In this document: positions 30,498 through 38,875 of the stretch, one piece after another
How positions within the stretch are numbered: position 1 is the first letter of the stretch
Layout of the letters: each line of letters opens with the position of its first letter
Assembly (NCBI GenBank): GCA_021792405.1
Contig: JAJYUU010000026.1
Coordinates: forward strand, 1-40,148
DNA from: Actinomycetes bacterium
Lineage (GTDB): Bacteria; Actinomycetota; Actinomycetes; Streptosporangiales; Streptosporangiaceae
Length of the DNA stretch: 40,148 nucleotides
Reading direction: 5' to 3'
The notes under the pieces: generated by a model
Databases searched by the model: none
The model's input: only the letters and a program-made list of their open reading frames with translations
Told to the model about the DNA's origin: nothing
Program-made: the position numbers and the translations under genes

Positions 30498-33170
30498 CTA
30501 CCGCTGCCACCTGATGGCCCGCAGCCGGTCGGCTGACACGTAGCCGTTCTCGGCGAACCATTGCGCCGAGTCCTCGATTGCCAGCCGCGCTGGCCGCGAC
30601 TTATGCCCGATCTCGGCACGAGCCCGGTCATCGTTAAAGATCATCTTCGTCGTCGACATGCGCGCCGCCTCGAGCGGTACGTGCGGCTCGCGGCGCAGCA
30701 GCCTGCCCTCGACGAGATCGGAGGCCAGCCCGGCAGCGGCGACGACCCGTCGCGGCACCGCCCAGCGGGGCGTGGGCAGGCCGGTGCCGTCGGCGAGCGT
30801 CTGCAGGATCTCGCGCATCGTCATGTTCTCGCCGCCGAGGATGTAGCTGCGGCCCTGGCGCCCGTGCTCGAGCGCGGCAACGTGACCGAGCGCGAGATCA
30901 TCCACATGGCACACGTTCAGGGCAGTGTCCACGAACCCGGGCATCCGGCCATTGAGGAAGTCGGCCACTACCTTGCCGGTCGGGGTCGGCGCCCGGTCAC
31001 CAGGGCCGAGCGGGAACGTCGGCAGCACCACCGTGACGTTCAGGCCCTCGCCGGCCGCGCGCAGCACCTCGTGCTCCGCCGCGAACTTCGTGCGCTTGTA
31101 GTGGCCGAACAGGTGGCCGACATCGGCATAGCAGGTCTCGTCCGCTGGCTGACCATGCCGGGTACGGTCGAGGCCGAGCACGCCAACCGTGGAGGTGTAC
31201 ACCAGGCGCTCAGCGCCGGCCGCCCGCACGGCGTCGATGACGTTCAGCGTGCCGCCGACGTTAACCTCGTGAAAGATCCGCGGATCGCGAGCCCAGAACC
31301 GGTAGACGGCCGCCAGGTGGAAGACATACCGCGCGCCGGCGACCGCCGACCGGACCGCCGCGGCATCGCGGATATCGACGACTGCGCGTTCCACCTCAAG
31401 GCCGTCGAGGTTGGCGTCCTGGCCGCCCGGCTCGGTAACGGCAACCACCTGCGCGCCCTTGGCCAGCACCGCGCGGGTCACGGCCGACCCGATGAATCCG
31501 CTTGCGCCGGTGATGACTACCCGGTCGCCGGGCTCGATCGGCGCCACAGCCGGGCTGTATCCGGCATCGGCGCTGACGCCATCGGCCCGGTCTGCCCGCT
31601 GCCGCGCTTCCCCGGCCGGGCGAGTCCCGGCCACCGGGCGTTCCCGTACTGTCGCTGCGGCGGCCGGACCCGCGCCCGCCGCCGCCCGATCCGCGCCTGC
31701 CTGCGGTGACGTGCTGGTCGCGGCCCCGTCATGGCGGGGAACGCCCGCAGCGGGGCCGGCCACCGGATGAGGGCTGGCGATGCTGCGCGGCGACTTGCGG
31801 CGGATGAGGCCGCGGGCCATGGTGCGGCCGAACTCGAAGCTGAGCCCGGGGCCGCGCTGTGCGTCCGTGAGGACGTCGTCCAGCGCTGCGACGAAGTAAT
31901 CGACTTCTTGCGGCCCGGAGATCAGCGGCGGCAGCAGCTTGACGATGTTGACGTTGTCCGCCGCCACTTGCGTGATGATCTTGTGCCGGTGGAACAGCGG
32001 GACGACGACCATCTGCGAGAACATGCCGGTCCGCAGCCGCTCCATGGCGCGGAACCGGCGAGCGGCAGACCCCGGCCGCGGTTCGCCGAACTCGATCCCG
32101 ATCATCAGCCCGAGGCCGCGGATGTCGTGGATCACATCGTGCTTGGCGGCCAGCCCGCGCAGCTTGCCCTGCAGGTCGGCACCGGTGCGCTCGGCGCGCC
32201 CGACGATGTCCTCGTCGTCGAACGCCGCGAGCGTGGCGAGCCCCGCGACCATGGCCAGCTGATTGCGCCCGAAGGTCGTGGAGTGCTTGAGCGCGTCCTG
32301 CATCGAGTGATGCACGCTCGCGAAGATCTTGTCGGTGGTCAGCATCGCGCCGACCGGAACGTAGCCGCCGGACAGCGCCTTCGAGACCGTGATGATGTCG
32401 GGCTCCAGGCCCCAGTGCTCGTGGCAGAAGAACTTGCCGCTGCGGCCGAGCCCGGTCTGCACCTCGTCGGTGACCAGCAGGGTGCCATGCCGGCGGCAGA
32501 GTTCCTGGGCTGCCCGCCAGTACTCGCCGGGCGCGCAGTAGACGCCCTTGCCCTGGATCGGCTCGACGATGAACGCGGCGACGTCGCCCGCGCGCAGTTG
32601 CTGCTCCAGCGCGGCCAGGTCGCCGAACGGGACGGCAGCGCTCTCCAGCAGCGTGCCGAAGCCCTTGCGGAACTCCTTGCCGCCGTTCAGCGCGAGGGCG
32701 CCGGTGGTCAGGCCGTGGAAGGAGTGGTCAGCGTGCAGGATCCTGGACCGCTGCGTGAAGTGCCGGGCGAACTTGATCGCGGCCTCGATCGATTCGGCCC
32801 CGGAGTTGCAGAAGAACACGCGGTTGATGGCCGGGTGGGTGCGGGCGACGAGTTGCTCGGCCAGCAGACCGGGCAGCAGCGCGCAGTCCATCTGCACCAT
32901 GTTGGGCAGGTCCAGGTCGAGTGCCTGGTGAAGCGCCGCCTTGACGGCCGGATGGCTGCGGCCCAGAGCATAAACCCCGAAACCAGACAGGAAGTCAAGA
33001 TACCGCTGGCCGGCATCGTCGTACAGGTAACTGCCCTCACCGCGAACGTAGTTGCGATCGAACCCGAGGGTCCTCAGCGTCCGCGCAAGCTGGCTGTTCA
33101 TGAACCGCTCGTGCAGGGCGAAGTTCTCTCCGGAACGCTCGGCGAACGTGCGGGCAACATCGAAGGGCAT
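30498..33170 (-). CDS. Fusion: class III aminotransferase + HpnA-like NAD(P)-dependent epimerase
   Basis: An 890-residue protein with two complete enzyme domains. Residues 1 to about 452 are a class III PLP aminotransferase: Lys264 in TVSKALSGGYVPVGAML, Asp235 in VTDEVQTGLG, and CNSGAESIEAAIKFAR at 121-136. Residues about 453-545 are a disordered Ala/Gly/Pro/Arg linker. Residues about 548-890 are an extended SDR: TGASGFIG (554-561), LAAVYRFWARDP, and the Y691-x3-K695 catalytic pair. The FHLAAVYRFWARDP segment resembles hopanoid-associated epimerase HpnA, and the aminotransferase resembles HpnO-type enzymes (from family knowledge). ATG 33170 has GAGGAT upstream. The combined role in aminohopanoid side chains is inferred. 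Confidence 0.85.
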   Translation of the reverse strand: MPFDVARTFAERSGENFALHERFMNSQLARTLRTLGFDRNYVRGEGSYLYDDAGQRYLDFLSGFGVYALGRSHPAVKAALHQALDLDLPNMVQMDCALLPGLLAEQLVARTHPAINRVFFCNSGAESIEAAIKFARHFTQRSRILHADHSFHGLTTGALALNGGKEFRKGFGTLLESAAVPFGDLAALEQQLRAGDVAAFIVEPIQGKGVYCAPGEYWRAAQELCRRHGTLLVTDEVQTGLGRSGKFFCHEHWGLEPDIITVSKALSGGYVPVGAMLTTDKIFASVHHSMQDALKHSTTFGRNQLAMVAGLATLAAFDDEDIVGRAERTGADLQGKLRGLAAKHDVIHDIRGLGLMIGIEFGEPRPGSAARRFRAMERLRTGMFSQMVVVPLFHRHKIITQVAADNVNIVKLLPPLISGPQEVDYFVAALDDVLTDAQRGPGLSFEFGRTMARGLIRRKSPRSIASPHPVAGPAAGVPRHDGAATSTSPQAGADRAAAGAGPAAAATVRERPVAGTRPAGEARQRADRADGVSADAGYSPAVAPIEPGDRVVITGASGFIGSAVTRAVLAKGAQVVAVTEPGGQDANLDGLEVERAVVDIRDAAAVRSAVAGARYVFHLAAVYRFWARDPRIFHEVNVGGTLNVIDAVRAAGAERLVYTSTVGVLGLDRTRHGQPADETCYADVGHLFGHYKRTKFAAEHEVLRAAGEGLNVTVVLPTFPLGPGDRAPTPTGKVVADFLNGRMPGFVDTALNVCHVDDLALGHVAALEHGRQGRSYILGGENMTMREILQTLADGTGLPTPRWAVPRRVVAAAGLASDLVEGRLLRREPHVPLEAARMSTTKMIFNDDRARAEIGHKSRPARLAIEDSAQWFAENGYVSADRLRAIRWQR

Positions 33171-33190
33171 GCTTATCCTCGCGCTGGATC

Positions 33191-33210
33191 GCTTGTTATC
33201 GCTTGTTATC
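33191..33210. repeat. Tandem 10-bp repeat upstream of the fusion gene
   Basis: GCTTGTTATC occurs twice in direct tandem (33191-33200, 33201-33210), 21-40 bp upstream of the fusion gene's ATG (33170), with a weak third unit beyond. A 10-bp period places both copies on the same face of DNA, as for a repeat-binding regulator; on the minus strand they read GATAACAAGC. Confidence 0.5.
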
Positions 33211-33344
33211 GGTTGCCCTTGGCTGTGAACCAGGGACTAACCACATCCCGTAGTCGACCATCTTCGCGCACCGACATACAAATTGACTCGCTATCGCGGC
33301 GAAGTCGCCGACCGAAGCCACAGGTAGGAGCCCTGCCGGGTGCG

Positions 33345-36300
33345 CTAGCGGAAGTCGCGGCTGCGCGCGGCCGCGACGACGCGGAGCCGCTCGAGCCTGG
33401 TGGCTAGCAGGCTGACAGCACCGTCCAGCCGCTCGACCCGGCCGTGAATGAGCAGCGCGCTGGCGGCTACCCCGATCTTGCGGAACCGCTGCCATACATC
33501 CGGCGGGCAGATGATGTTCGCCATCCCGGTCTCGTCCTCCAGGCTGAGGAAGACCACGCCACGCGCGGTGCCTGGCTGCTGTCGGTGCGTGATCAGCCCG
33601 CCGACAAGCACGCTCCGGCCGTTCCCCGCACCCGCCAGGTGAGCGGCAGGCAGCGCCCCCCGCTCATCGAGCATGGCCCTGATGTGCTCGATCGGGTGCG
33701 TTCCGTAGGTCCCGGTCGCCCACAGGTCGGCAAAAGTCTCCTGCGCTGCCGTCATCGCCGGCAGCGGCGGAGCGGTCATGCCCAGCGTCGTGCCGGGCAG
33801 TTGATCCGCCCGCACGGTGGCCGCCGCGCCAGCCGCCCATAGCGCCTCACGCCTGCTCACGCCGAAGCAGCCGAACGCGCCGCCCATGGCCAGCGCCTCC
33901 AGCGCGGCGACCGGCACCGTGGTACGCCGGGCAAAATCCTCCAGGTCCGCATACGGCTGGCCGGCCACGATCTCCCCCGCTGCCCCGGTGCCCAAGTTGC
34001 GGACTTCAGCCAGGCCAAGCCTGATCGCCGGCTGGCCCCCGGCAGGCAGCCCGCCGCTTGGGACATCGGCCGGCCAGCGGCCGTTCCCGGATTCTTCGTT
34101 CTTTTCCAAGGTCGCCAGCACGCCACTGGCGTTCACGTCCACGCCGCGGACAGTGATGCCGTGCCGGCGGACGTCGCTGATGAGGCTGGCAGGCGCGTAG
34201 AAACCCATCGGCTGGGCGCGCAGCAGCGCAGCGGTGAACGCGGCCGGGTAATAGCACTTCAGCCAGGCGCTGGCGTAGACCAGGTAGGCGAAGCTGATCG
34301 CGTGTGACTCCGGGAATCCGTAGCTGGAGAACGCCAGGATCTTGCCGTAGATGTCCTCCGCGACCTCGAGCGAGATACCGCGCTCGGCCATCCCGGCCAG
34401 TAGCCGCTCGCGCAGTTCCTCGATCCGTTCGGGCGCGCGCTTGGAGCTCATCGCCTGGCGCAGCCGGTCGGCCTCGGTCGGGCTGAACCCGGCGCAGTCG
34501 ATGGCGATCTGCATCATCTGCTCCTGGAACAGCGGAACGCCGAGCGTCTTGCCGAGCGCATGCTCCATCAGCGGATGGGGCAGGTCCGGCTGCTCGTCGC
34601 CGTGCCGGCGGCGCATGTAGGGATGCACCGAGCCGCCCTGGATCGGGCCCGGCCGGATCAGCGCCACCTCCACGACCAGGTCGTAGAACTTCTCCGGCCG
34701 CAGCCGCGGCAGCGTCGCCATCTGAGCCCGCGACTCGACCTGGAATACCCCGACGGTGTCAGCCTTCTGCAGCATCGCGTAGACGCCCGGATCCTCCTGC
34801 GGGATCGAGGCCAGCGTCCAGCGCACCCCGTGCGCCTGCTCCACGAGTTCGAAGCAGTCCCGCAGCGCGGTCAGCATGCCGAGGCCCAGCAGGTCGAACT
34901 TGACCAGGCCCGCGTACGCGCAGTCGTCCTTGTCCCACTGCAGCACGCTGCGGCTGCGCATCCGCGCCCACTCCACCGGGCACACCTCTCCCACTGGCCG
35001 GTCGCAGATCACCATCCCGCCGGAGTGAATCCCGAGGTGCCGCGGCAGCCGCTGCATCCGGCCCGCCAGCTCCACAACCGAGTCGGGAACGCCCGCGTCC
35101 GGGGGAACTGGCTGCCCGGGCCCGTATTGCCGGGGGCCGACCTGCCGGGACCACTCGTTCTGCTGCTCCGGCTCGTAGCCGAGCGCGCGCCCTGCGTCCC
35201 TGATGGCCATCCGCGGCCGGTAGCTGATCACGTTTGCCACCTGGGCGGCATTCTGGCGGCCGTACCTGGAGTAGACGTGCTGGATGACTTCCTCGCGGCG
35301 CCGGTGCTCGATGTCCAGGTCGATGTCCGGCGGCCCGTCCCGGCCCGCGGACAGGAACCGCTCGAACAGCAGCCCGTGCCGCACCGGATCGACGCTGGTG
35401 ATGCCGAGCGCGTAGCAGACCGCCGAGTTCGCCGCCGAGCCGCGGCCCTGGCACAAGATGCCGCTGTCCTCGCAGAACTCCACGATCTCGTGCACGATCA
35501 GGAAGTAGCCGGGGAAGCCCAGCTGCTCGATGACGCCCAGCTCGCGACTGATCTGCGCGTAAGCGCCCGCGACGCGCTCCGCCTCCGGGGTGCCGTAGCG
35601 GGCGGGCGCCTTCCTGGTGACCAGTTCACGCAGCCAGCTAGCCTCGCTGTGACCGTCAGGGACGTCGAAGTCCGGCAGCTTCGGCGCGATGACGTGGAAG
35701 TCGAATGCGCAGTCGGCGGCTAGCTCTGCCGTCCGCTCCGCGACGCCGGGGTAGCGGTCCAGCCGGGCGGCCATCTCCGCGGCCGAGCGCAGGTAACTGC
35801 CGCCGGACGCGGCCAGCCAGCCGTCCATCTCGTCCAGGCTGAACCGGGCCCTGATGGCGGCAAGCGCTTGCGCCAGCCTCGCGTCCTGGGGGGCGGCGTA
35901 GTGCACGTTCCCGGTGGCAATGGTGTCCAGGCCAGCCGCTGCCGCCAGTGCTGTCAGCGCGTCGTTGCACTCGTCGTCGGCTGGGTGGTTGCCGACCGTG
36001 AGCTCGACCTTGACGTTCTCCCGGCCGAACGCGCCGGTCAGCCTGGCCAGTTCGCGGGCAGCCGCATCGGGGCCGTGCGCCGCCAGCGCCGCCCGGACCG
36101 CGCCCTTGCGGCAGCCGGTAAGGACCACCCAGTGCCCGTCGTGCGCGTCGGCGAGGGCCGGCTCGTCGTAGACCGGCAGGCCCTTCTCTCCCCCGGCCAG
36201 TTGCGCGGCACTGATGACCCGGCAGAGCCGCCGGTACCCCTCCGGGTCGCGAGCGAGGACGAGCAGGTGCCGGCCTGCCGGGTCGGGAACGCCCGCCCTG

Positions 36301-36797
36301 GGCGTCCCGGCAGGCCGGGGCGTCCCGGCAGGCCCGACGGCGGGGCGGCGGGCTCCGGGGCGGTTACCGGCCAGCACTGTCCGGTTGGCCAGGTCCAGGC
36401 TGAGCTCGGCGCCGAACACGGTGCCGAGGCTGATGCCGCCGTCCCGCAGCCGCGCCGCAGCCTGGGCGAACTGCGGTACCCCGTACATGCCGTCGTGATC
36501 GGTGATCGCCAGCGCCGACAGGCCGCGTGCCGCTGCCTCGCATACCAGGTCAGCCGGGCTCGAAGCGCCGTCAAGGAAGCTATAGGAGGAGTGGCAGTGC
36601 AACTCCGCTCCGGCAACCTCCCGGCTGGCCTCCCTGGCAGCCCCGGACTGCTTGTCTCCCGCCGGCGCACCGTCCCCCGCCGGCGCACCGTCTCCCGCCG
36701 GCGCACCGTCCCCCGCCGGCGCCTGGCCAGTGTCCTTGCCCCAGGACAGGCGGCGCTCGAACTCCCGCCACGGCACCGGCGGATTGTCCCAGCCCAT
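33345..36797 (-). CDS. dnaE2: Error-prone DNA polymerase DnaE2 (ImuC)
   Basis: A 1150-residue C-family polymerase. It carries an N-terminal PHP domain (ELHCHSSYSFLDGASSP, AITDHDGMYG), the polymerase palm with the catalytic PDIDLDIEH and the KFDLLGLGMLTAL segment, IRPGPIQGG and FQEQMMQIAI motifs, and a C-terminal OB fold (VLVGGLITHRQQPGTARGVV). DnaE2 works with ImuA' and ImuB in SOS mutagenesis in mycobacteria and relatives; those partners are not in this window. ATG 36797 has GGAGGG 7-8 bp upstream. An Ala/Gly/Asp-Pro repeat tract precedes the PHP domain, and a Pro/Gly/Arg-rich insert (about 145-180) interrupts it. A LexA-like box lies upstream. Confidence 0.95.
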   Translation of the reverse strand: MGWDNPPVPWREFERRLSWGKDTGQAPAGDGAPAGDGAPAGDGAPAGDKQSGAAREASREVAGAELHCHSSYSFLDGASSPADLVCEAAARGLSALAITDHDGMYGVPQFAQAAARLRDGGISLGTVFGAELSLDLANRTVLAGNRPGARRPAVGPAGTPRPAGTPRAGVPDPAGRHLLVLARDPEGYRRLCRVISAAQLAGGEKGLPVYDEPALADAHDGHWVVLTGCRKGAVRAALAAHGPDAAARELARLTGAFGRENVKVELTVGNHPADDECNDALTALAAAAGLDTIATGNVHYAAPQDARLAQALAAIRARFSLDEMDGWLAASGGSYLRSAAEMAARLDRYPGVAERTAELAADCAFDFHVIAPKLPDFDVPDGHSEASWLRELVTRKAPARYGTPEAERVAGAYAQISRELGVIEQLGFPGYFLIVHEIVEFCEDSGILCQGRGSAANSAVCYALGITSVDPVRHGLLFERFLSAGRDGPPDIDLDIEHRRREEVIQHVYSRYGRQNAAQVANVISYRPRMAIRDAGRALGYEPEQQNEWSRQVGPRQYGPGQPVPPDAGVPDSVVELAGRMQRLPRHLGIHSGGMVICDRPVGEVCPVEWARMRSRSVLQWDKDDCAYAGLVKFDLLGLGMLTALRDCFELVEQAHGVRWTLASIPQEDPGVYAMLQKADTVGVFQVESRAQMATLPRLRPEKFYDLVVEVALIRPGPIQGGSVHPYMRRRHGDEQPDLPHPLMEHALGKTLGVPLFQEQMMQIAIDCAGFSPTEADRLRQAMSSKRAPERIEELRERLLAGMAERGISLEVAEDIYGKILAFSSYGFPESHAISFAYLVYASAWLKCYYPAAFTAALLRAQPMGFYAPASLISDVRRHGITVRGVDVNASGVLATLEKNEESGNGRWPADVPSGGLPAGGQPAIRLGLAEVRNLGTGAAGEIVAGQPYADLEDFARRTTVPVAALEALAMGGAFGCFGVSRREALWAAGAAATVRADQLPGTTLGMTAPPLPAMTAAQETFADLWATGTYGTHPIEHIRAMLDERGALPAAHLAGAGNGRSVLVGGLITHRQQPGTARGVVFLSLEDETGMANIICPPDVWQRFRKIGVAASALLIHGRVERLDGAVSLLATRLERLRVVAAARSRDFR
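36655..36726 (-). repeat. Four tandem 18-bp units in the dnaE2 5' coding region
   Basis: Four units of 18 bp (plus-strand consensus TCTCCCGCCGGCGCACCG, alternating TCTCC and TCCCC) encode the six-residue repeat PAGDGA. They lie in a disordered segment before the PHP domain. The last unit diverges at its end. The near-identity points to slippage; it is unlikely to affect catalysis. Confidence 0.85.
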
Positions 36798-36894
36798 GCC
36801 TCTGCCCTCCGTACTCCGGGCTAGCCAAACGCTCTCGACCGCTCCAACCTACTCGATTATCGTAACGAGGTGCACTGACATTCCGGCCTGATGA

Positions 36895-36910
36895 CCGAAC
36901 TTAAATTCGA
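36895..36910. promoter_or_regulatory. LexA/SOS box upstream of dnaE2
   Basis: CCGAAC-TTAA-ATTCGA matches 10 of 12 defined bases of the actinobacterial LexA consensus TCGAAC-N4-GTTCGA. It lies 98 bp upstream of the dnaE2 start, between dnaE2 and the aldo/keto reductase gene. dnaE2 is DNA-damage induced through LexA in mycobacteria, so the placement fits. Confidence 0.65.
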
Positions 36911-36934
36911 TGTCGCACGGGTTAGGCCGGCGGC

Positions 36935-37786
36935 TCACTGCGCTAGCGCGAAGATGGCGTTCGCCTCTTCGTTCGTGAGCTCCACCGATGCCGCCGCGAC
37001 ATTGTCGGCGATGTGCTCGGGCGACCCCGAGCCAGGGATCGGCAGTATCTGCGGCGACCTGCCCAGCAGCCACGCGAGCGCGACCTGGCGGGTACTCACG
37101 CCGAGCCGCCGGGCCGCGGTCACGACCGGGATCAGTTCGTCGGCCTGCTGGATTGGCGCCCAAGGCAGGAACACGATGCCCTCGGCGTCGCACAGGTCCA
37201 CCATCGCCTCCGACGACCGGTCGGTCAGGTTGTAGCGGTTCTGCACCGACACCACCGCGGTCAGCTTCTGCGCCTCCCGGAGCTGCTCCTCCGAAACGTT
37301 GGAGACGCCGATGTGGCGGATCTTGCCTTCCTTCTTGAGTTCCGCCAGCACCCCGACAGACTCGGCAATCGGCACCTTCGGGTCAGGGCGGTGGAACTGG
37401 TACAGCGGGATCTGGTCGAGCTTCAGCCTCCGCAGGCTGCCCTCGCATGCCTCCCGCAGGTGCTCTGGCCGGCCGTCTGGCTCCCACCGCCCCGGACCCG
37501 GCCTGAGCATGCCGCCCTTGGTTGCTATCACCAGGTCGTCAGGATATGGATGCAGCGTCTGCGCGATCAGTTCCTCGCTGACGGCCGGGCCGTAGGAGTC
37601 GGCGGTGTCGATGAAGTTCACTCCTAGCTCGACCGCCCGCCGAAGAGCCGCCTTCGCCTTATCCCGGTCCAGCGGCGGCCCCCAGATCCCCTCGCCGGTG
37701 ATCCGCATGGCGCCGAACCCCATCCGGTTGACTGTCAGGTCGCCGCCGATGTCGATCGTGCCTGCTGCTGCTGCGTTTGTGCTCAT
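36935..37786 (-). CDS. Aldo/keto reductase
   Basis: A 283-residue NADPH-dependent oxidoreductase of the aldo/keto reductase (TIM barrel) superfamily. The catalytic Tyr is in DTADSYGP, the Lys in VIATKGG, and the substrate-side His in YQFHRPD; IHIGVSN-like IRHIGVSN and the terminal PIPGSGSPEHI are the usual cofactor-binding segments. ATG 37786 is chosen with GGAGAGGG 5 bp upstream; an in-frame extension to 37996 is non-conserved. The carbonyl substrate is unknown. Its stop is about 140 bp upstream of dnaE2 and just beyond the LexA box. Confidence 0.9.
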   Translation of the reverse strand: MSTNAAAAGTIDIGGDLTVNRMGFGAMRITGEGIWGPPLDRDKAKAALRRAVELGVNFIDTADSYGPAVSEELIAQTLHPYPDDLVIATKGGMLRPGPGRWEPDGRPEHLREACEGSLRRLKLDQIPLYQFHRPDPKVPIAESVGVLAELKKEGKIRHIGVSNVSEEQLREAQKLTAVVSVQNRYNLTDRSSEAMVDLCDAEGIVFLPWAPIQQADELIPVVTAARRLGVSTRQVALAWLLGRSPQILPIPGSGSPEHIADNVAAASVELTNEEANAIFALAQ

Positions 37787-38005
37787 GGAACCCTCTCCGC
37801 GTGAAGACTGAGGATTGAAGCCAGGCTCGGTCGCCGGCTTTTGGTGCACTTCCAGGGTGATGCGCTGACGCGGCGGTCCCCGCGGCCGACCGCCCCGGGC
37901 GCGCCTGGCGGCAGAGCCGTCGGCCAGGACCTGAGCACCTCGCGAGTACCTAGCACCAACCCTAGATGACCGGCCAGCAACCGCCGCCGTGACCACGTCC
38001 CACGG

Positions 38006-38175
38006 CTAGTCGCCACGCCCAAGCACACTGACAAGCAGGGCCTGCGCGATGTCCCGATAGCGCGCCGGATACAAGTGCGCCATGCACAGCGACCAGACGG
38101 CGGCCTCGAGTTCGCGCGCGCCACGGCAGGTCTCCTCGAGATCGATCCATAGCCAGCCACGGCTGGCTATGGCCA
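38006..38175 (-). pseudogene. C-terminal fragment of an aminoglycoside phosphotransferase-like kinase
   Basis: The minus-strand frame ending at TAG 38006 reads GWLWIDLEETCRGARELEAAV, continuing to HLYPARYRDIAQALLVSVLG. The WL-x-IDxEEA/T-x-RGP segment with the metal-binding Asp is characteristic of the APH phosphotransferase fold, but the N-lobe and the catalytic HGD-x-x-x-x-N loop are missing. A perfect hairpin marks the upstream end. I read it as the relic of a deleted gene. The rest of 37787-38213 shows no gene. Confidence 0.45.
38147..38172. repeat. Perfect 11-bp hairpin
   Basis: CCATAGCCAGC (38147-38157), loop CACG, then GCTGGCTATGG (38162-38172). The arms match perfectly. It falls at the broken end of the APH-like fragment, so it may mark a rearrangement joint; no T-run follows on either strand. 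Confidence 0.7.
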
Positions 38176-38213
38176 GCAGGTTGCGCGTTCCCTTAAAGGC
38201 GGGAACGGGGCAT

Positions 38214-38819
38214 TTAGGCAGGCGGAACTACCGTCACCCCCGGCCACCTGTCCGCGACGCGCTGCCTCGCCAGCCGCGCTCGCGAGGCCTCGGGCGTCAC
38301 CCGGGCCGGATTGACCCGCCACACTCCGCCGAGCAGGTCCGCCAGCCCGTGCGGCGCGCATACCTCAACACCCGCCCCGCCGCGCCGGACCGCGACACAG
38401 GTAGCCGTCTCAGGCCAGGTCGCGACGGCGTCATGCACGCAACTGAAGGCGTCCACCGGGCAGCCACCGAAGTACTGGTGATACCAGGTGTGGACGGCCG
38501 CCTGATTGGTCGCCTCCCAGGGCAGGTCCGCCAGCCCCGCGAGGGCGTGCTGCGCTGCCTGATCGCGCTTGGCGCTGAGGTCAGCCGGATCGAAGTAGGC
38601 GACGTCGACGTCCCGGACCGAGTCGGCGCGGAACCCGCCGTGCAGGTGACCCCATACCACATCGCGGATGGCCCCGGCGCCAATCCAGGCATCCGGCAGG
38701 CCGCTCGCGGCGACTGCGTCAAGTGCCCGCACGAGCCAGGGTTCGCCGAGCAGCACGGCCGTCAGCCGCGCGGCCTCACCGGGCCGGGGCCCCGGACAGC
38801 GGTGTACCTCCTGCGACAT
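38214..38819 (-). CDS. Nucleotidyltransferase-fold protein (DUF925 / NTP_transf_6)
   Basis: A 201-residue protein whose core, AWIGAGAIRDVVWGHLHG then SVRDVDVAYFDPADLS, holds the Gly-rich helix turn and the D-x-D pair of the nucleotidyltransferase fold. Downstream WEATNQAAVHTWYHQYFG is a strongly conserved segment of the DUF925 (COG3575-like) family. The molecular activity of this family is not established. ATG 38819 has GGAGG 7 bp upstream. It is divergent from the alpha/beta hydrolase gene, with about 55 bp between them. Confidence 0.88.
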   Translation of the reverse strand: MSQEVHRCPGPRPGEAARLTAVLLGEPWLVRALDAVAASGLPDAWIGAGAIRDVVWGHLHGGFRADSVRDVDVAYFDPADLSAKRDQAAQHALAGLADLPWEATNQAAVHTWYHQYFGGCPVDAFSCVHDAVATWPETATCVAVRRGGAGVEVCAPHGLADLLGGVWRVNPARVTPEASRARLARQRVADRWPGVTVVPPA

Positions 38820-38875
38820 CCACAGCCTCCGATATAGAGATGAACAGGCCGGCCCGCACGGGTTACGGTCGGACC

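Noticed and set aside
30416-30498. Thiamin pyrophosphate riboswitch before tenA
   Set aside because: Only 36 bp separate tenA from the fusion gene, too little for the element, and no THI-box sequence is seen.
36655-36726. Short regular repeats suggesting CRISPR
   Set aside because: Units are contiguous 18-bp in-frame coding repeats with no spacers; the same applies to the 21-bp repeats at 11989.
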